This document shows, piece after piece, positions 1-8,891 of a stretch of 64,000 nucleotides of DNA. Location of the stretch: contig UFRQ01000003.1 of assembly GCA_900444965.1 (NCBI GenBank), positions 1,984,001-2,048,000 on the forward strand, given 5' to 3'. The DNA is from [Actinobacillus] rossii (GTDB lineage Bacteria > Pseudomonadota > Gammaproteobacteria > Enterobacterales > Pasteurellaceae). The notes under the pieces are model-generated. The model worked only from the letters and a program-made list of their open reading frames with translations. It made no database searches and was not told where the DNA came from. Each line of letters opens with the position of its first letter. Position 1 is the first letter of the stretch. The position numbers and the translations under genes are program-made.

Positions 1-1785
1 GGTATCCGTCTTGAAATCGATATTAAACGCGATGCCGTTGGTGAAGTGGTTTTAAACCATCTCTACTCACTCACCCAAATGCAAGTGACTTTCGGGATCA
101 ATATGGTGGCACTCGACCACGGTCAACCGAAATTATTTAACCTAAAACAAATTATTGAAGCCTTTGTGAAACATCGCCGCGAAGTGGTGACTCGCCGTAC
201 GGTTTATGAGTTACGCAAAGCTCGCGAACGTGCGCATATTTTGGAAGGTTTAGCTATTGCCTTGGCCAATATCGATCCTGTGATTGATTTGATCCGCGCC
301 TCCAAAACAGCTGAAGAAGCACGTGAAGGTTTATTAGCGCGTTCTTGGGCTTTAGGTAACGTTGCGCCAATGCTTGAAGCGGCCGGTGTTGACGCCTCTC
401 GCCCCGATGATTTACCTGAAGAATGTGGTGTGCGTAATGGTCAATATTACCTTTCTGACGCACAAGCTCGTGCAATTCTTGAATTACGTTTGCACCGTTT
501 AACCGGTTTAGAACACGAAAAAATCGTGGATGAGTACAAGGAAATTTTGGTCGAAATCGGTGAATTACTTCATATTCTGACCAGTGCAGAACGTTTGCGC
601 GAAGTGATCCGTGAAGAATTAGAATTAGTGAAAACCAATTTTAATGATGCACGTCGCACAGAAATTACGGCTGCATCAAGCGACATTAATTTAGAAGACT
701 TAATCGCACAAGAAGATGTAGTGGTCACCCTTTCACACGAAGGTTATGTGAAGTATCAGCCGTTAACAGACTATGAAGCGCAACGCCGTGGTGGCAAGGG
801 TAAATCAGCGACTAAAATGAAAGAAGATGATTTCATTGAGCGTCTTTTAGTGGCAAATACCCACGATACGATTCTTTGTTTCTCTAGCCGTGGACGTTTG
901 TATTGGCTGAAAGTATATCAATTACCTGAAGCAAGTCGCGGCTCGCGCGGTCGTCCTATTGTGAACATTCTTCCATTGGAAGAAAATGAACGCATTACCG
1001 CGATTTTACCGGTGGCAAGTTATGATGAAGACAAATTTGTTGTGATGGCAACAGCCGGCGGTATTGTGAAGAAAACTGCCTTAACAGAATTCAGCCGTCC
1101 ACGTTCAAACGGGATTATTGCGGTGAATTTACGTGATGAAGATGAATTAATCGGCGTGGATATTACCGATGGTTCAAACGAAATTATGTTGTTCTCTTCT
1201 CAAGGTCGCGTAGTCCGTTTTGCTGAAACCGCTGTGCGTTCAATGGGGCGGTTAGCCACAGGTGTTCGTGGTATTAAATTAGCCTTGACCAATGATATAT
1301 CTGAAGATGAAAGTGCGGTCGAAATTGAAGAAGTTTCTGATGATAATGGTGAAGAAACTTTAGACTTAAATATCGATAAAGTTGTATCGTTGGTCATTCC
1401 CAAAAATGATGGTGCGATTTTAACCGCAACCCAAAATGGTTATGGAAAACGTACCGCACTTTCTGAATACCCGACTAAATCTCGTAATACCAAAGGTGTG
1501 ATCTCAATTAAAGTAAGTGAACGTAATGGTAAAGTGGTCGCAGCAACACAAGTGGAAGACAACGACCAAATTATGTTGATTACAGATGCGGGGACACTGG
1601 TTCGTACACGTGTTAATGAAGTCAGCATTGTGGGACGTAACACTCAAGGCGTTCGTTTAATCCGCACGGCGGAAGATGAACATGTGGTTAGCTTAGAACG
1701 TGTTGCAGAGCCTGAAGACGATGAATTTGAAGGAGAAATCACTGACAATTCAGTAGAAAGTGCGGTTGAAAATTCTGAAGAATAA
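1..1785 (+). CDS. gyrA: DNA gyrase subunit A, 3' part (cut by window edge)
   Basis: Catalytic subunit of DNA gyrase, which introduces negative supercoils with GyrB. The reading frame is open from base 1, so the gene begins outside the window. About 594 codons remain of a usual ~870-880, starting at a point matching roughly residue 335 of E. coli GyrA. Visible are the end of the breakage-reunion domain and coiled coil, then the C-terminal DNA-wrapping beta-propeller with its GyrA box QRRGGKG at 781-801, which is needed for supercoiling. The C-terminus is acidic, as is usual. The quinolone-resistance region and active-site Tyr lie outside, so nothing can be said about resistance. USS copies occur at about 1311 and 1758. 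Confidence 0.97.
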   Translation, partial: GIRLEIDIKRDAVGEVVLNHLYSLTQMQVTFGINMVALDHGQPKLFNLKQIIEAFVKHRREVVTRRTVYELRKARERAHILEGLAIALANIDPVIDLIRASKTAEEAREGLLARSWALGNVAPMLEAAGVDASRPDDLPEECGVRNGQYYLSDAQARAILELRLHRLTGLEHEKIVDEYKEILVEIGELLHILTSAERLREVIREELELVKTNFNDARRTEITAASSDINLEDLIAQEDVVVTLSHEGYVKYQPLTDYEAQRRGGKGKSATKMKEDDFIERLLVANTHDTILCFSSRGRLYWLKVYQLPEASRGSRGRPIVNILPLEENERITAILPVASYDEDKFVVMATAGGIVKKTALTEFSRPRSNGIIAVNLRDEDELIGVDITDGSNEIMLFSSQGRVVRFAETAVRSMGRLATGVRGIKLALTNDISEDESAVEIEEVSDDNGEETLDLNIDKVVSLVIPKNDGAILTATQNGYGKRTALSEYPTKSRNTKGVISIKVSERNGKVVAATQVEDNDQIMLITDAGTLVRTRVNEVSIVGRNTQGVRLIRTAEDEHVVSLERVAEPEDDEFEGEITDNSVESAVENSEE

Positions 1786-1821
1786 TTGACTGCACTAAAA
1801 ATCTGCAAGATACCTAAAATT

Positions 1822-1858
1822 AATGCCGTTCAGATTAAATGAACGGCATTTTTATTTT
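1822..1858 (+). terminator. Intrinsic terminator after gyrA
   Basis: An 11-bp perfect stem (1822-1832 with 1840-1850) has a 7-nt loop and is followed by a T-rich stretch. It sits 36 nt after the gyrA stop, between the convergent gyrA and cra genes. It is best formed for the + strand; the minus-strand tail is less T-rich. Confidence 0.85.
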
Positions 1859-1896
1859 CAATAATATGCTATATATTTGACTGCACTTAATCGTGA

Positions 1897-2880
1897 TTAC
1901 CAGCGATGAAAATGAATTTTTCGTATGACTTTTTCTGGTGTCATCGTTATTTTTTTGTTTTTTGTCGGAATAGCCAGTTTAAGTAGTGCCTGTGCAATAG
2001 CATTATGATCTTGCACGCTGCAGACTACTGGATTAGTTAATAATTCGACTAATTCATTTTTTCCAAAAGTCGCAAAAACGATCGTTTCTGGAATAGCTTT
2101 TTGTTTTCTCAAGAAAATTTCTAATACACCTTGTAATAACGTTAATGATGTAGTGTAAATGGCATCTGGTAATTGGTGATGACTTAACCATGAGTCAAAA
2201 GCTTCCGCTGCCGCCTCTTTTTTAAATTCTGTCGCATATAAAAAATCAATATGCGCAGTTTCGTCTTTTAGAGCTTCTCTAAATCCCGTTTCACGCTCTT
2301 TACTAACGGTTAATTCAGGTAATGCGCCCAAAAATAAAATATTTTCATAATGTTGTCTATCTAATAAATTGGCTGCTAAATGGCGTGCATCACTAATATC
2401 ATTCGCAAGTAGATTTTGAACGCCCTCTGCATAAATGCGACGATCAAAACCAATAACTGGAATGTCTTGATTTTGTAGATAAAAATCACTCTCGGCAGGT
2501 AAACTAGTCGAAACAATTAACGCATCTACTTGACGTTGAAAAAGATGTTTAGCACAAGATATTTCATTACTCGGTTTATCATTCGAACAAGTAATTAATA
2601 GTTGATAGCCTTTTTCACGACAACGGTTCTCGAGCAAATTAGCAATTTGCGCATAACTCGTATTTTCAAAATCGGGAATAATCATCCCGATAGTGTTACT
2701 TCTTCCGGCTCGCAATCCTGCCGCCATAGCATTAGGTTTAAAATCATATTCATCAATTAATGCTTGCACGCGCGCGATTGTGCGATCACTGACACGATAT
2801 TCTTTCGCTTTGCCATTTAATACATAACTAGCCGTAGTGCGTGACACACCCGCTAATTTAGCAAGTTCTTCCAACTTCAT
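1897..2880 (-). CDS. cra: Cra/FruR-type LacI-family transcriptional regulator
   Basis: A 327-residue LacI/GalR-family repressor. The N-terminal helix-turn-helix (about residues 1-25, ending in the hinge-side motif TASYVLNGKAKEYRVSD) is nearly identical to E. coli Cra, which senses fructose-1-phosphate or fructose-1,6-bisphosphate and controls sugar and gluconeogenic genes. The rest is the periplasmic-binding-protein-like effector domain, with Cra-typical stretches such as RQVDALIVSTSLP and FLGALPELTVS. Length is close to E. coli Cra (334). The ATG is preceded by AAAGGA at suitable spacing. Fructose PTS genes are not adjacent, so its local target is unknown. It is transcribed divergently from nrdA. 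Confidence 0.88.
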   Translation of the reverse strand: MKLEELAKLAGVSRTTASYVLNGKAKEYRVSDRTIARVQALIDEYDFKPNAMAAGLRAGRSNTIGMIIPDFENTSYAQIANLLENRCREKGYQLLITCSNDKPSNEISCAKHLFQRQVDALIVSTSLPAESDFYLQNQDIPVIGFDRRIYAEGVQNLLANDISDARHLAANLLDRQHYENILFLGALPELTVSKERETGFREALKDETAHIDFLYATEFKKEAAAEAFDSWLSHHQLPDAIYTTSLTLLQGVLEIFLRKQKAIPETIVFATFGKNELVELLTNPVVCSVQDHNAIAQALLKLAIPTKNKKITMTPEKVIRKIHFHRW

Positions 2881-3120
2881 TATTCATCCTTTAAAAAAGC
2901 TATTGTTGCTGAACCGAGTATAGCACTCTCTTTTTCAAGCTTCAGAAAGAATAATTAAAACTGAGAACTCGATCACAAAAAAATATATAAAATTTTCACC
3001 GCACTTTGATTACTCAATTTACAGAAAGATCTTGTCCAAAATAAAATTTCCTTTACTCATAATTACTTAGTTTATGTCAATAATCCGACTCGTAATTTAT
3101 CGCTTGAAATACATTCAAAT

Positions 3121-3168
3121 TTACCGTATCTTGTGCCAGTTTTCATTGGGATAACCCATATATAGTGT
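3121..3168 (+). promoter_or_regulatory. Paired NrdR boxes upstream of nrdA
   Basis: Two 16-bp sites resemble the NrdR consensus ACACWATATATWGTGT. The proximal site (3153-3168) matches 13 of 16 positions; the distal site (3121-3136) matches about 10. They start 32 bp apart, three helical turns, the usual spacing of paired NrdR boxes. They lie 29-77 bp before the nrdA start. NrdR is the ATP/dATP-sensing repressor of ribonucleotide reductase genes. The remaining cra-nrdA gap holds one USS (about 2998) and otherwise only AT-rich DNA. Confidence 0.65.
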
Positions 3169-3197
3169 TTAAACAAGTAGTTTAATAGGCAAATATT

Positions 3198-5468
3198 ATG
3201 AATAAAGCATTGATGGTCACCAAACGTGATGGACAACTTGAGCCCATCGATTTAGACAAGATTCACCGCGTCATTACGTGGGCTGCGGAAGGCTTAGAGA
3301 ATGTTTCTGTATCACAGGTTGAATTGCGTTCGCATATTCAATTTTATGAGGGAATTCGTACTTCGGATATTCACGAAACTATCATTAAAGCCGCCGCAGA
3401 TCTGATCAGCAAAGATGCACCCGACTATCAATATTTAGCTGCTCGTTTAGCTATTTTCCATTTACGTAAAAAAGCTTATGGTCAATTTGAGCCACCTCGT
3501 CTCTATGAGCAGGTGAAAAAATTAGTTCGTATGGGAAAATATGATGAGTCACTTTTAACAGACTATTCACGTGAAGAATGGGAAGAAATGAATGATTTCT
3601 TAGACCACTGGCGTGATATGACCTTCTCTTATGCCGCGGTTAAGCAGCTTGAAGGGAAATATTTAGTGCAAAACCGTGTTACTGGCGAAATCTATGAGTC
3701 CGCTCAATTTTTATATTTATTAGTGGCAGCCAGTTTATTTTCAAAATATCCAAAAGAAACGCGCTTAAACTATATCCGTCGTTTCTATGATGCGACATCA
3801 ACGTTTAAAATCTCATTACCTACACCAATTATGGCGGGGGTTCGTACGCCTACACGCCAATTTAGTTCATGTGTTTTGATCGAATGTGGTGATAGCTTAG
3901 ATTCAATTAATGCGACAGCATCAGCGATTGTGAAATATGTTTCTCAACGCGCGGGGATTGGGGTAAATGCTGGAGCAATCCGTGCATTAGGTAGCCCAAT
4001 TCGTGGCGGTGAAGCATTCCATACGGGCTGTATTCCATTCTATAAATACTTCCAAACCGCCGTTAAATCTTGTTCACAAGGTGGTGTGCGCGGTGGAGCA
4101 GCAACGGTTTATTATCCAATTTGGCATTTAGAAGCAGAAAGCTTATTAGTATTAAAAAATAATCGTGGTGTGGAAGATAACCGTGTTCGTCATATGGACT
4201 ATGGTGTTCAGTTAAATAAATTAATGTATCAACGTTTAATTAAAGGCGGTGATATTACTTTATTTAGCCCATCTGATGTACCAGGGTTATATGAAGCTTT
4301 CTTTGCAGATCAAGAAAAATTTGAACAGCTTTATGAACAATATGAACAAGATCCTGCTATTCGTAAACGTACAGTCAAAGCCGTAGAGTTATTCTCATTG
4401 CTCATGCAGGAACGTGCCTCAACAGGGCGAATTTATATTCATAACGTGGATCATACAAATACCCATTCGCCATTTGATCCTGCAGTTGCGCCGGTTCGTC
4501 AATCAAACCTTTGTTTAGAAATTGCCCTGCCAACCAAACCATTAACACATTTCCACGATGAAAATGGTGAAATAGCGCTATGTACACTTTCTGCTTTCAA
4601 CTTAGGTAAAATTGAGAATCTTGATGAATTAGAAGAATTAGCCGATTTAGCAGTACGCGCTTTAGATGCTTTATTAGATTACCAAGACTACCCTGTTGCT
4701 GCAGCTCGTCGTAGTTCTTTAGGTCGTCGTTCATTAGGTATTGGTGTGATTAACTATGCCTATTATTTAGCAAAAAACAATGTTCGTTATTCAAACGGCA
4801 GTGCCAATAACTTAACGCACCGTACCTTTGAAGCTATTCAATATTATTTACTCAAAGCGTCAATGAATTTAGCCAAAGAGCTAGGTCCTTGCGACTTTTT
4901 CAATGAAACGCGTTATTCACAAGGTATTTTACCGATTGATAACTACAAAAAAGATATTGATAGCATTACTAGCGAACCTTTACATTACGATTGGGAAACA
5001 TTACGTGAAGAAATCAAAACCTACGGCTTACGTAACTCCACATTGACTGCACTCATGCCATCAGAAACATCTTCACAAATTTCTAATGCAACCAATGGTA
5101 TTGAGCCACCACGTGGCCATATTAGCGTAAAAGCATCAAAAGACGGTATTTTAAAACAAGTAGTACCAAACTATGAAACCTTAGGTGAAAACTACGAATT
5201 ATTGTGGGATATGCCAAATATGGATGGTTATTTACATCTTGTGGGTATTATGCAGAAATTCGTCGACCAATCGATTTCTGCCAATACCAACTATGATCCA
5301 CAACGTTTTGAAGATGGTAAAGTACCAATGAAAGTCTTATTAAAAGACTTATTAACCGCTTATAAATTCGGTTTAAAAACGCTTTACTATCAAAATACCC
5401 GTGATGGTGCTGATGATGCACAAGAAGATATGGATGATGGTTGTGCAGGCGGTGCTTGTAAAATCTAA
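3198..5468 (+). CDS. nrdA: Ribonucleoside-diphosphate reductase 1 subunit alpha (class Ia)
   Basis: Large subunit of the aerobic class Ia ribonucleotide reductase, which reduces NDPs to dNDPs using a tyrosyl radical supplied by NrdB. The 756 residues align nearly end to end with E. coli NrdA (761). An N-terminal ATP-cone (about 1-95) is followed by the ten-stranded catalytic barrel. Active-site residues are present: Cys225 (FSSCVLIECG), the NLCLE motif holding the thiyl-radical Cys and catalytic Asn/Glu, the partner Cys in ALCTLSAF, and the C-terminal swinging-arm pair CAGGACKI. No nrdB follows: a terminator and an unrelated lipoprotein gene come next, so the beta subunit must be elsewhere. 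Confidence 0.98.
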   Translation: MNKALMVTKRDGQLEPIDLDKIHRVITWAAEGLENVSVSQVELRSHIQFYEGIRTSDIHETIIKAAADLISKDAPDYQYLAARLAIFHLRKKAYGQFEPPRLYEQVKKLVRMGKYDESLLTDYSREEWEEMNDFLDHWRDMTFSYAAVKQLEGKYLVQNRVTGEIYESAQFLYLLVAASLFSKYPKETRLNYIRRFYDATSTFKISLPTPIMAGVRTPTRQFSSCVLIECGDSLDSINATASAIVKYVSQRAGIGVNAGAIRALGSPIRGGEAFHTGCIPFYKYFQTAVKSCSQGGVRGGAATVYYPIWHLEAESLLVLKNNRGVEDNRVRHMDYGVQLNKLMYQRLIKGGDITLFSPSDVPGLYEAFFADQEKFEQLYEQYEQDPAIRKRTVKAVELFSLLMQERASTGRIYIHNVDHTNTHSPFDPAVAPVRQSNLCLEIALPTKPLTHFHDENGEIALCTLSAFNLGKIENLDELEELADLAVRALDALLDYQDYPVAAARRSSLGRRSLGIGVINYAYYLAKNNVRYSNGSANNLTHRTFEAIQYYLLKASMNLAKELGPCDFFNETRYSQGILPIDNYKKDIDSITSEPLHYDWETLREEIKTYGLRNSTLTALMPSETSSQISNATNGIEPPRGHISVKASKDGILKQVVPNYETLGENYELLWDMPNMDGYLHLVGIMQKFVDQSISANTNYDPQRFEDGKVPMKVLLKDLLTAYKFGLKTLYYQNTRDGADDAQEDMDDGCAGGACKI

Positions 5469-5483
5469 TCACTAAATAATGAA

Positions 5484-5526
5484 AATAACCCTGTACAGAT
5501 TGGATTTGTATAGGGTTATTTTTTTA
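5484..5526 (+). terminator. Intrinsic terminator after nrdA
   Basis: A 14-bp stem (5484-5497 with 5507-5520, one G-U pair) has a 9-nt loop and is followed by seven T. It closes nrdA as its own transcription unit. Confidence 0.9.
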
Positions 5527-5557
5527 ATCATAAAATAAAAATTATTTAGTTTAATAC

Positions 5558-5588
5558 TTGACAGAAGCCATTTTTTTTTTTGAATAAT
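5558..5588 (+). promoter_or_regulatory. Candidate promoter with an 11-T tract in the spacer
   Basis: A perfect -35 hexamer TTGACA (5558-5563) is followed 19 nt later by AATAAT (5583-5588), a 5/6 match to the -10 consensus. The spacer ends in a homopolymer of 11 T (5571-5581). It is the only promoter-like signal before the lipoprotein gene at 5622. The 19-nt spacing is longer than optimal, so loss of T residues would be expected to strengthen it. Confidence 0.45.
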
Positions 5589-5621
5589 AGGGTTATTAAT
5601 TCTCAGAAAAGGAAAACGCTT

Positions 5622-6296
5622 ATGTCTAAAAAATTATTTTTATGTTCAATCATTTCAACAAGTTTATTTGTCACTGCTTGTAACGATCCAAAAGCCGCAA
5701 ATAAAGAGAATTTTGGTAAAGCAGTCTCAGAATATCTTACTACTCAATCTGCAGTTTGTATCTATTACCCAAATTCAAGTTTTGCTACACCAAAAGGGTC
5801 AGCATTAAATAATAACAAACAAATCGTATTTAAATCCAAAGATCTAGCTAATTCATGGTATCAGGATACCACAGACAAAATGACCTATTTAGAGCAAAAA
5901 GGATTGTTTAGTAAACAAGAACAAACGATTCAAGTTGAGGGATTTGGACAGAAACAGGATGTGGCTGTCACGGTTTACTCGCCAACTGATAAAGCAAAAC
6001 CATTCATAACTGAGAAAAATTTAGGATTTGGGAAATCAAAGAAAATATGCACGGGTAAAGTTGAGTTAGATAGTATTGGTACTTTTACAGAACCTGCTGA
6101 AAGATCAGGCATGAAAGTTTCTCGCGTCGAATATACAATTAAAACTAAAGAGCTTGCTGATTGGGCGACAGATCCTAATTTTTCTAAATTATTTAAAGGG
6201 CTTTATGTTGATATTGCAGAAGAACAACAAAAAACAACACTTATTCTGACTAATGATGGTTGGAAAAGCGAACGATTGATGAAAGAAAAATTTTAA
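5622..6296 (+). CDS. Putative lipoprotein of unknown function
   Basis: I do not recognise the family. The start chosen is the ATG at 5622, which has an AAAAGGAAA ribosome site and begins a classic lipoprotein signal peptide: MSKK, a hydrophobic stretch, then the lipobox FVTAC with Cys at residue 20. A TTG 42 nt upstream would place extra residues before the signal peptide and is unlikely. The mature protein of about 205 residues is polar, lysine-rich and without further membrane segments; two more Cys could form a disulfide. It is probably membrane-anchored and facing the periplasm. The gene originally converged on ftsH, sharing its terminator, until an IS inserted at 6317. Confidence 0.75.
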   Translation: MSKKLFLCSIISTSLFVTACNDPKAANKENFGKAVSEYLTTQSAVCIYYPNSSFATPKGSALNNNKQIVFKSKDLANSWYQDTTDKMTYLEQKGLFSKQEQTIQVEGFGQKQDVAVTVYSPTDKAKPFITEKNLGFGKSKKICTGKVELDSIGTFTEPAERSGMKVSRVEYTIKTKELADWATDPNFSKLFKGLYVDIAEEQQKTTLILTNDGWKSERLMKEKF

Positions 6297-6347
6297 TTCT
6301 TTTGCTCGTAATAAAATGTAGAAGATCAAACCTAATCTGACAGTCCC

Positions 6348-7662
6348 GACCCTATCCCAAATTCTGTGTAAACACCCATTTCAACTTAACGGTGATCGTC
6401 TAGGCGATCACCAAAATCAATCATAAATCGATTCATCGCCGGTTTCCGGTTCTGAATCGGCATTGTCCATTTTTTTGATGCATCTTTAATCGCAAGCCAA
6501 ATCACTTTGAAAACTGAATCATCCGTCGGGAATACATTTCGTTTTTTAATCACGCGACGAATCACGCTATTAAGCGATTCCACGGCATTCGTGGTATAAA
6601 TCGCTTTACGAATATCAGCCGGATAATCAAAAAATGTGGCTATATTTGCCCGGTTATCTTCCCAGCCTTTCGCCACAAGCGGGTATTTTGCCTGCCATTT
6701 TTGCGAAAGTGCGGTCAGATTTTCGCGAGCTTGTGCTTCCGTCTGGGCCTGATAAACCTGCTTTAAATCTGCGGTGACGGCTTTGTAATCTTTCCACGAA
6801 ACGAATTTCAAGCTGTTACGCACTAAATGCACAATGCAAAGCTGAATCTTCGTTTTAGGATAGACTGCATTGATGGCTTCCGGGAAGCCTTTTAAACCGT
6901 CTACACAGGCAATAAAAATGTCTTTCAAGCCTCGATTTTGAAGCTCTGTCAGCACATTCGCCCAGAACTTCGCACCTTCATTTTCAGCAATCCAAAGCCC
7001 CAATAACTCTTTATGTCCTTCAAGATTCACACCCAAGGCAACAAACACGGATTTGTTGATAATTCGTCCATCTTGGCGTACTTTCACTACGATACAATCC
7101 GGGTAAACAATTGGATAAACCGTATCAAGCGGGCGATTTTGCCATTCCATTACGCGTTCTTTCACGGCGTCGGTAACGCGAGAAATCAGGCTGGTTGACA
7201 CATCCGCATCATAGAGTTCTTTGAACATTTCAACGATTTCCTGATTACTTAAACCCTTGGCATATAAGGCAATAATCTGCTCATCCATTCCTGTGATGCG
7301 GGTTTGGTTTTTCTTGATAAGTTGCGGTTCAAAGGTGCAGTCACGGTCACGAGGCGTCTCAATTTCTATCTCACCTTCATCACAAATGACGGTCTTAGAT
7401 GTGTAACCGTTACGTGCATTTTTACCTTTTCCAGGCTGGTGTTTTTCATAACCAAGATGGTCGGTCAGTTCACCATTTAACGCAGCCTCGACGGTGATTT
7501 TTTTGAGCATCCGTGAAAATTGATTGAGATCTTCCGGTGTTTTTAGGTTTTTGGCAAATTCCGCTGCCAAGGCGTGAAGTTGTTTTTCGTTCATAATAAA
7601 ATACCTGTGTCTGAATGTATTATCTCAGAAACAGGTATTTACACAAATTGTGGGAGAGGCTC
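6348..7662 (-). mobile_element. IS256-family element, copy 1 (nested in the IS481-family copy)
   Basis: This is a 1,315-bp element with imperfect inverted repeats of about 29 bp (GACCCTATCCC... against GAGCCTCTCCC...). Its exact limits follow from comparison with the second copy at 25240-26554. It interrupts the transposase-distal end of the IS481-family element. The 14-bp sequence AATCTGACAGTCCC occurs directly on both sides (6334-6347 and 7663-7676). That is longer than the 8-9 bp usual for the family. Confidence 0.88.
6386..7594 (-). CDS. IS256-family (mutator-type) transposase
   Basis: A 402-residue transposase of the IS256/Mutator group. The catalytic DDE core is visible: first Asp in the YPDCIVVKVR stretch, second Asp in FIACVDGLKGFPEAI, and Glu in YTTNAVESLNSVIRR, which also carries the family signature. 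The N-terminal third is the DNA-binding region. The length is normal and there is no frameshift, so it is probably active. It is identical in sequence to the protein of the second copy. A USS lies inside the gene. Confidence 0.93.
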   Translation of the reverse strand: MNEKQLHALAAEFAKNLKTPEDLNQFSRMLKKITVEAALNGELTDHLGYEKHQPGKGKNARNGYTSKTVICDEGEIEIETPRDRDCTFEPQLIKKNQTRITGMDEQIIALYAKGLSNQEIVEMFKELYDADVSTSLISRVTDAVKERVMEWQNRPLDTVYPIVYPDCIVVKVRQDGRIINKSVFVALGVNLEGHKELLGLWIAENEGAKFWANVLTELQNRGLKDIFIACVDGLKGFPEAINAVYPKTKIQLCIVHLVRNSLKFVSWKDYKAVTADLKQVYQAQTEAQARENLTALSQKWQAKYPLVAKGWEDNRANIATFFDYPADIRKAIYTTNAVESLNSVIRRVIKKRNVFPTDDSVFKVIWLAIKDASKKWTMPIQNRKPAMNRFMIDFGDRLDDHR

Positions 7663-7702
7663 AATCTGACAGTCCCCGTTTAGAATTACCGTGTCTGTCA
7701 GA

Positions 7703-8782
7703 TTAATTTGAGCTTAAATTCTTTTCTGCCCAAATCCCTTTTCCATCAAGTAATGTTGCCATCGGTGTTCTGCCACAGCACATTTTTCCTTGATGTGTTC
7801 GATGGTGATTATAATACATTAACCACTCATCTAAATCAGCTTGTAATGTCGCTAAATCCGTATATATTTTCTTCCTAAATGCGACTTGGTAAAATTCTTG
7901 TAAGATAGTCTTATGAAAACGTTCACAGATACCATTCGTCTGTGGATGCTTCACTTTCGTTTTAGTATGCTCTATGTCATTTATCGCTAAATAAAGTTCA
8001 TAATCGTGATTTTCCACTTTGCCACAATATTCACTGCCACGGTCGGTGAGAATACGCAACATCGGTAATCCTTGGGCTTCAAAGAACGGCAGGACTTTAT
8101 CATTGAGCATATCTGCAGCGGCAATTGCGGTTTTCATTGTGTAGAGCTTTGCAAAAGCAACCTTGCTATAAGTATCAACAAATGTTTGCTGATAAATGCG
8201 TCCAACACCTTTTAAATTACCTACATAAAAGGTATCTTGTGAACCTAAATAGCCCGGATGAGCGGTTTCAATTTCTCCACTCGATATATCATCCTCTTTC
8301 TTACGTTCCAAGGCTTGGACTTGACTTTCATTTAGAATAATGCCTTTCTCAGCTACTTCTTTCTCTAGTGCATTTAAACGCTGTTTAAAGTTAGCAAGAT
8401 TATGACGTAGCCAAATGGAACGAACACCACCGGCTGAAACAAACACACCTTGCTTGCGAAGTTCGTTACTCACTCGAACTTGTCCGTAAGCTGGAAAATC
8501 TAGGGCAAATTTTACAACAGCTTGCTCAATGTGCTCGTCTACTCGATTTTTGATATTCGGTACCCGACGAGTTTGATTAAGTAATGCTTCAACACCGCCT
8601 TGCTCTACGGCTTGTTGATAGCGATAGAATGTATCTCGGCTCATCCCCATCGCTTTGCAAGCTTGAGAAATGTTTCCGAGTTCTTCTGCTAAATTGAGTA
8701 AACCGGTCTTGTGTTTAATGAGCGGATTGTAAGTAATAAAACATGAGAGTTTCCTTTTTTGTTTAGATTTAATTTTAGACAC
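7703..8782 (-). CDS. IS481-family transposase, copy 1 (start region frameshifted)
   Basis: Helix-turn-helix at the N-terminus (GNISQACKAMGMSRDTFYRYQ), then an rve integrase core with DDE residues in FVDTYSKVAF, RILTDRGSEYCG and HPQTNGICERFHKT. Compared with copy 2 there is one extra base just after the natural start (ATG with AAGGAAA site at about 8743). Read from that ATG, the frame stops after nine codons. The long frame survives only from a GTG further upstream that lacks a ribosome site of its own. The catalytic part is intact, but expression from this copy is probably poor. Confidence 0.88.
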   Translation of the reverse strand: MSKIKSKQKRKLSCFITYNPLIKHKTGLLNLAEELGNISQACKAMGMSRDTFYRYQQAVEQGGVEALLNQTRRVPNIKNRVDEHIEQAVVKFALDFPAYGQVRVSNELRKQGVFVSAGGVRSIWLRHNLANFKQRLNALEKEVAEKGIILNESQVQALERKKEDDISSGEIETAHPGYLGSQDTFYVGNLKGVGRIYQQTFVDTYSKVAFAKLYTMKTAIAAADMLNDKVLPFFEAQGLPMLRILTDRGSEYCGKVENHDYELYLAINDIEHTKTKVKHPQTNGICERFHKTILQEFYQVAFRKKIYTDLATLQADLDEWLMYYNHHRTHQGKMCCGRTPMATLLDGKGIWAEKNLSSN

Positions 8783-8854
8783 TCATATTCTAAACGGGAA
8801 ACTCTCATTTTTATAATGATTTGTCAGATCAAGTCTGATCTTCTACAAATAAAA

Positions 8855-8876
8855 AAGGCGACCTCACTGTCGCCTT
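8855..8876 (-). terminator. Terminator of ftsH, abutted by an IS insertion
   Basis: An 8-bp stem (AAGGCGAC 8855-8862, GTCGCCTT 8869-8876) has a 6-nt loop and, on the minus strand, runs into TTTTTTATTT. The IS481 target site AATAAAA is part of this T-run. It would have been a shared bidirectional terminator with the gene ending at 6296. Confidence 0.85.
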
Positions 8877-8891
8877 CACTCTAGTTAAATC

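Larger units (their letters stand above)
6317..8847 (-). mobile_element. IS481-family element, copy 1, interrupted by an IS256-family element
   Basis: The outer ends are TGTAGAAGATC (6317) and its inverted form ending TCTACA (8847), typical TGT...ACA termini. A 7-bp target duplication AATAAAA flanks it (6310-6316 and 8848-8854). Removing the 1,315-bp IS256-family insertion and its 14-bp duplication leaves about 1.2 kb with one transposase gene. The insertion lies just beyond the ftsH terminator hairpin, inside its T-run, so it separated the upstream lipoprotein gene from the shared terminator. Confidence 0.88.

Noticed and set aside
4440..4470. Apparent loss of a Cys in NrdA (DHTNTH where E. 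coli has DHCNTH)
   Set aside because: The catalytic cysteines are those in FSSC, NLCLE, ALCT and the C-terminal pair, all present; this position is not catalytic.
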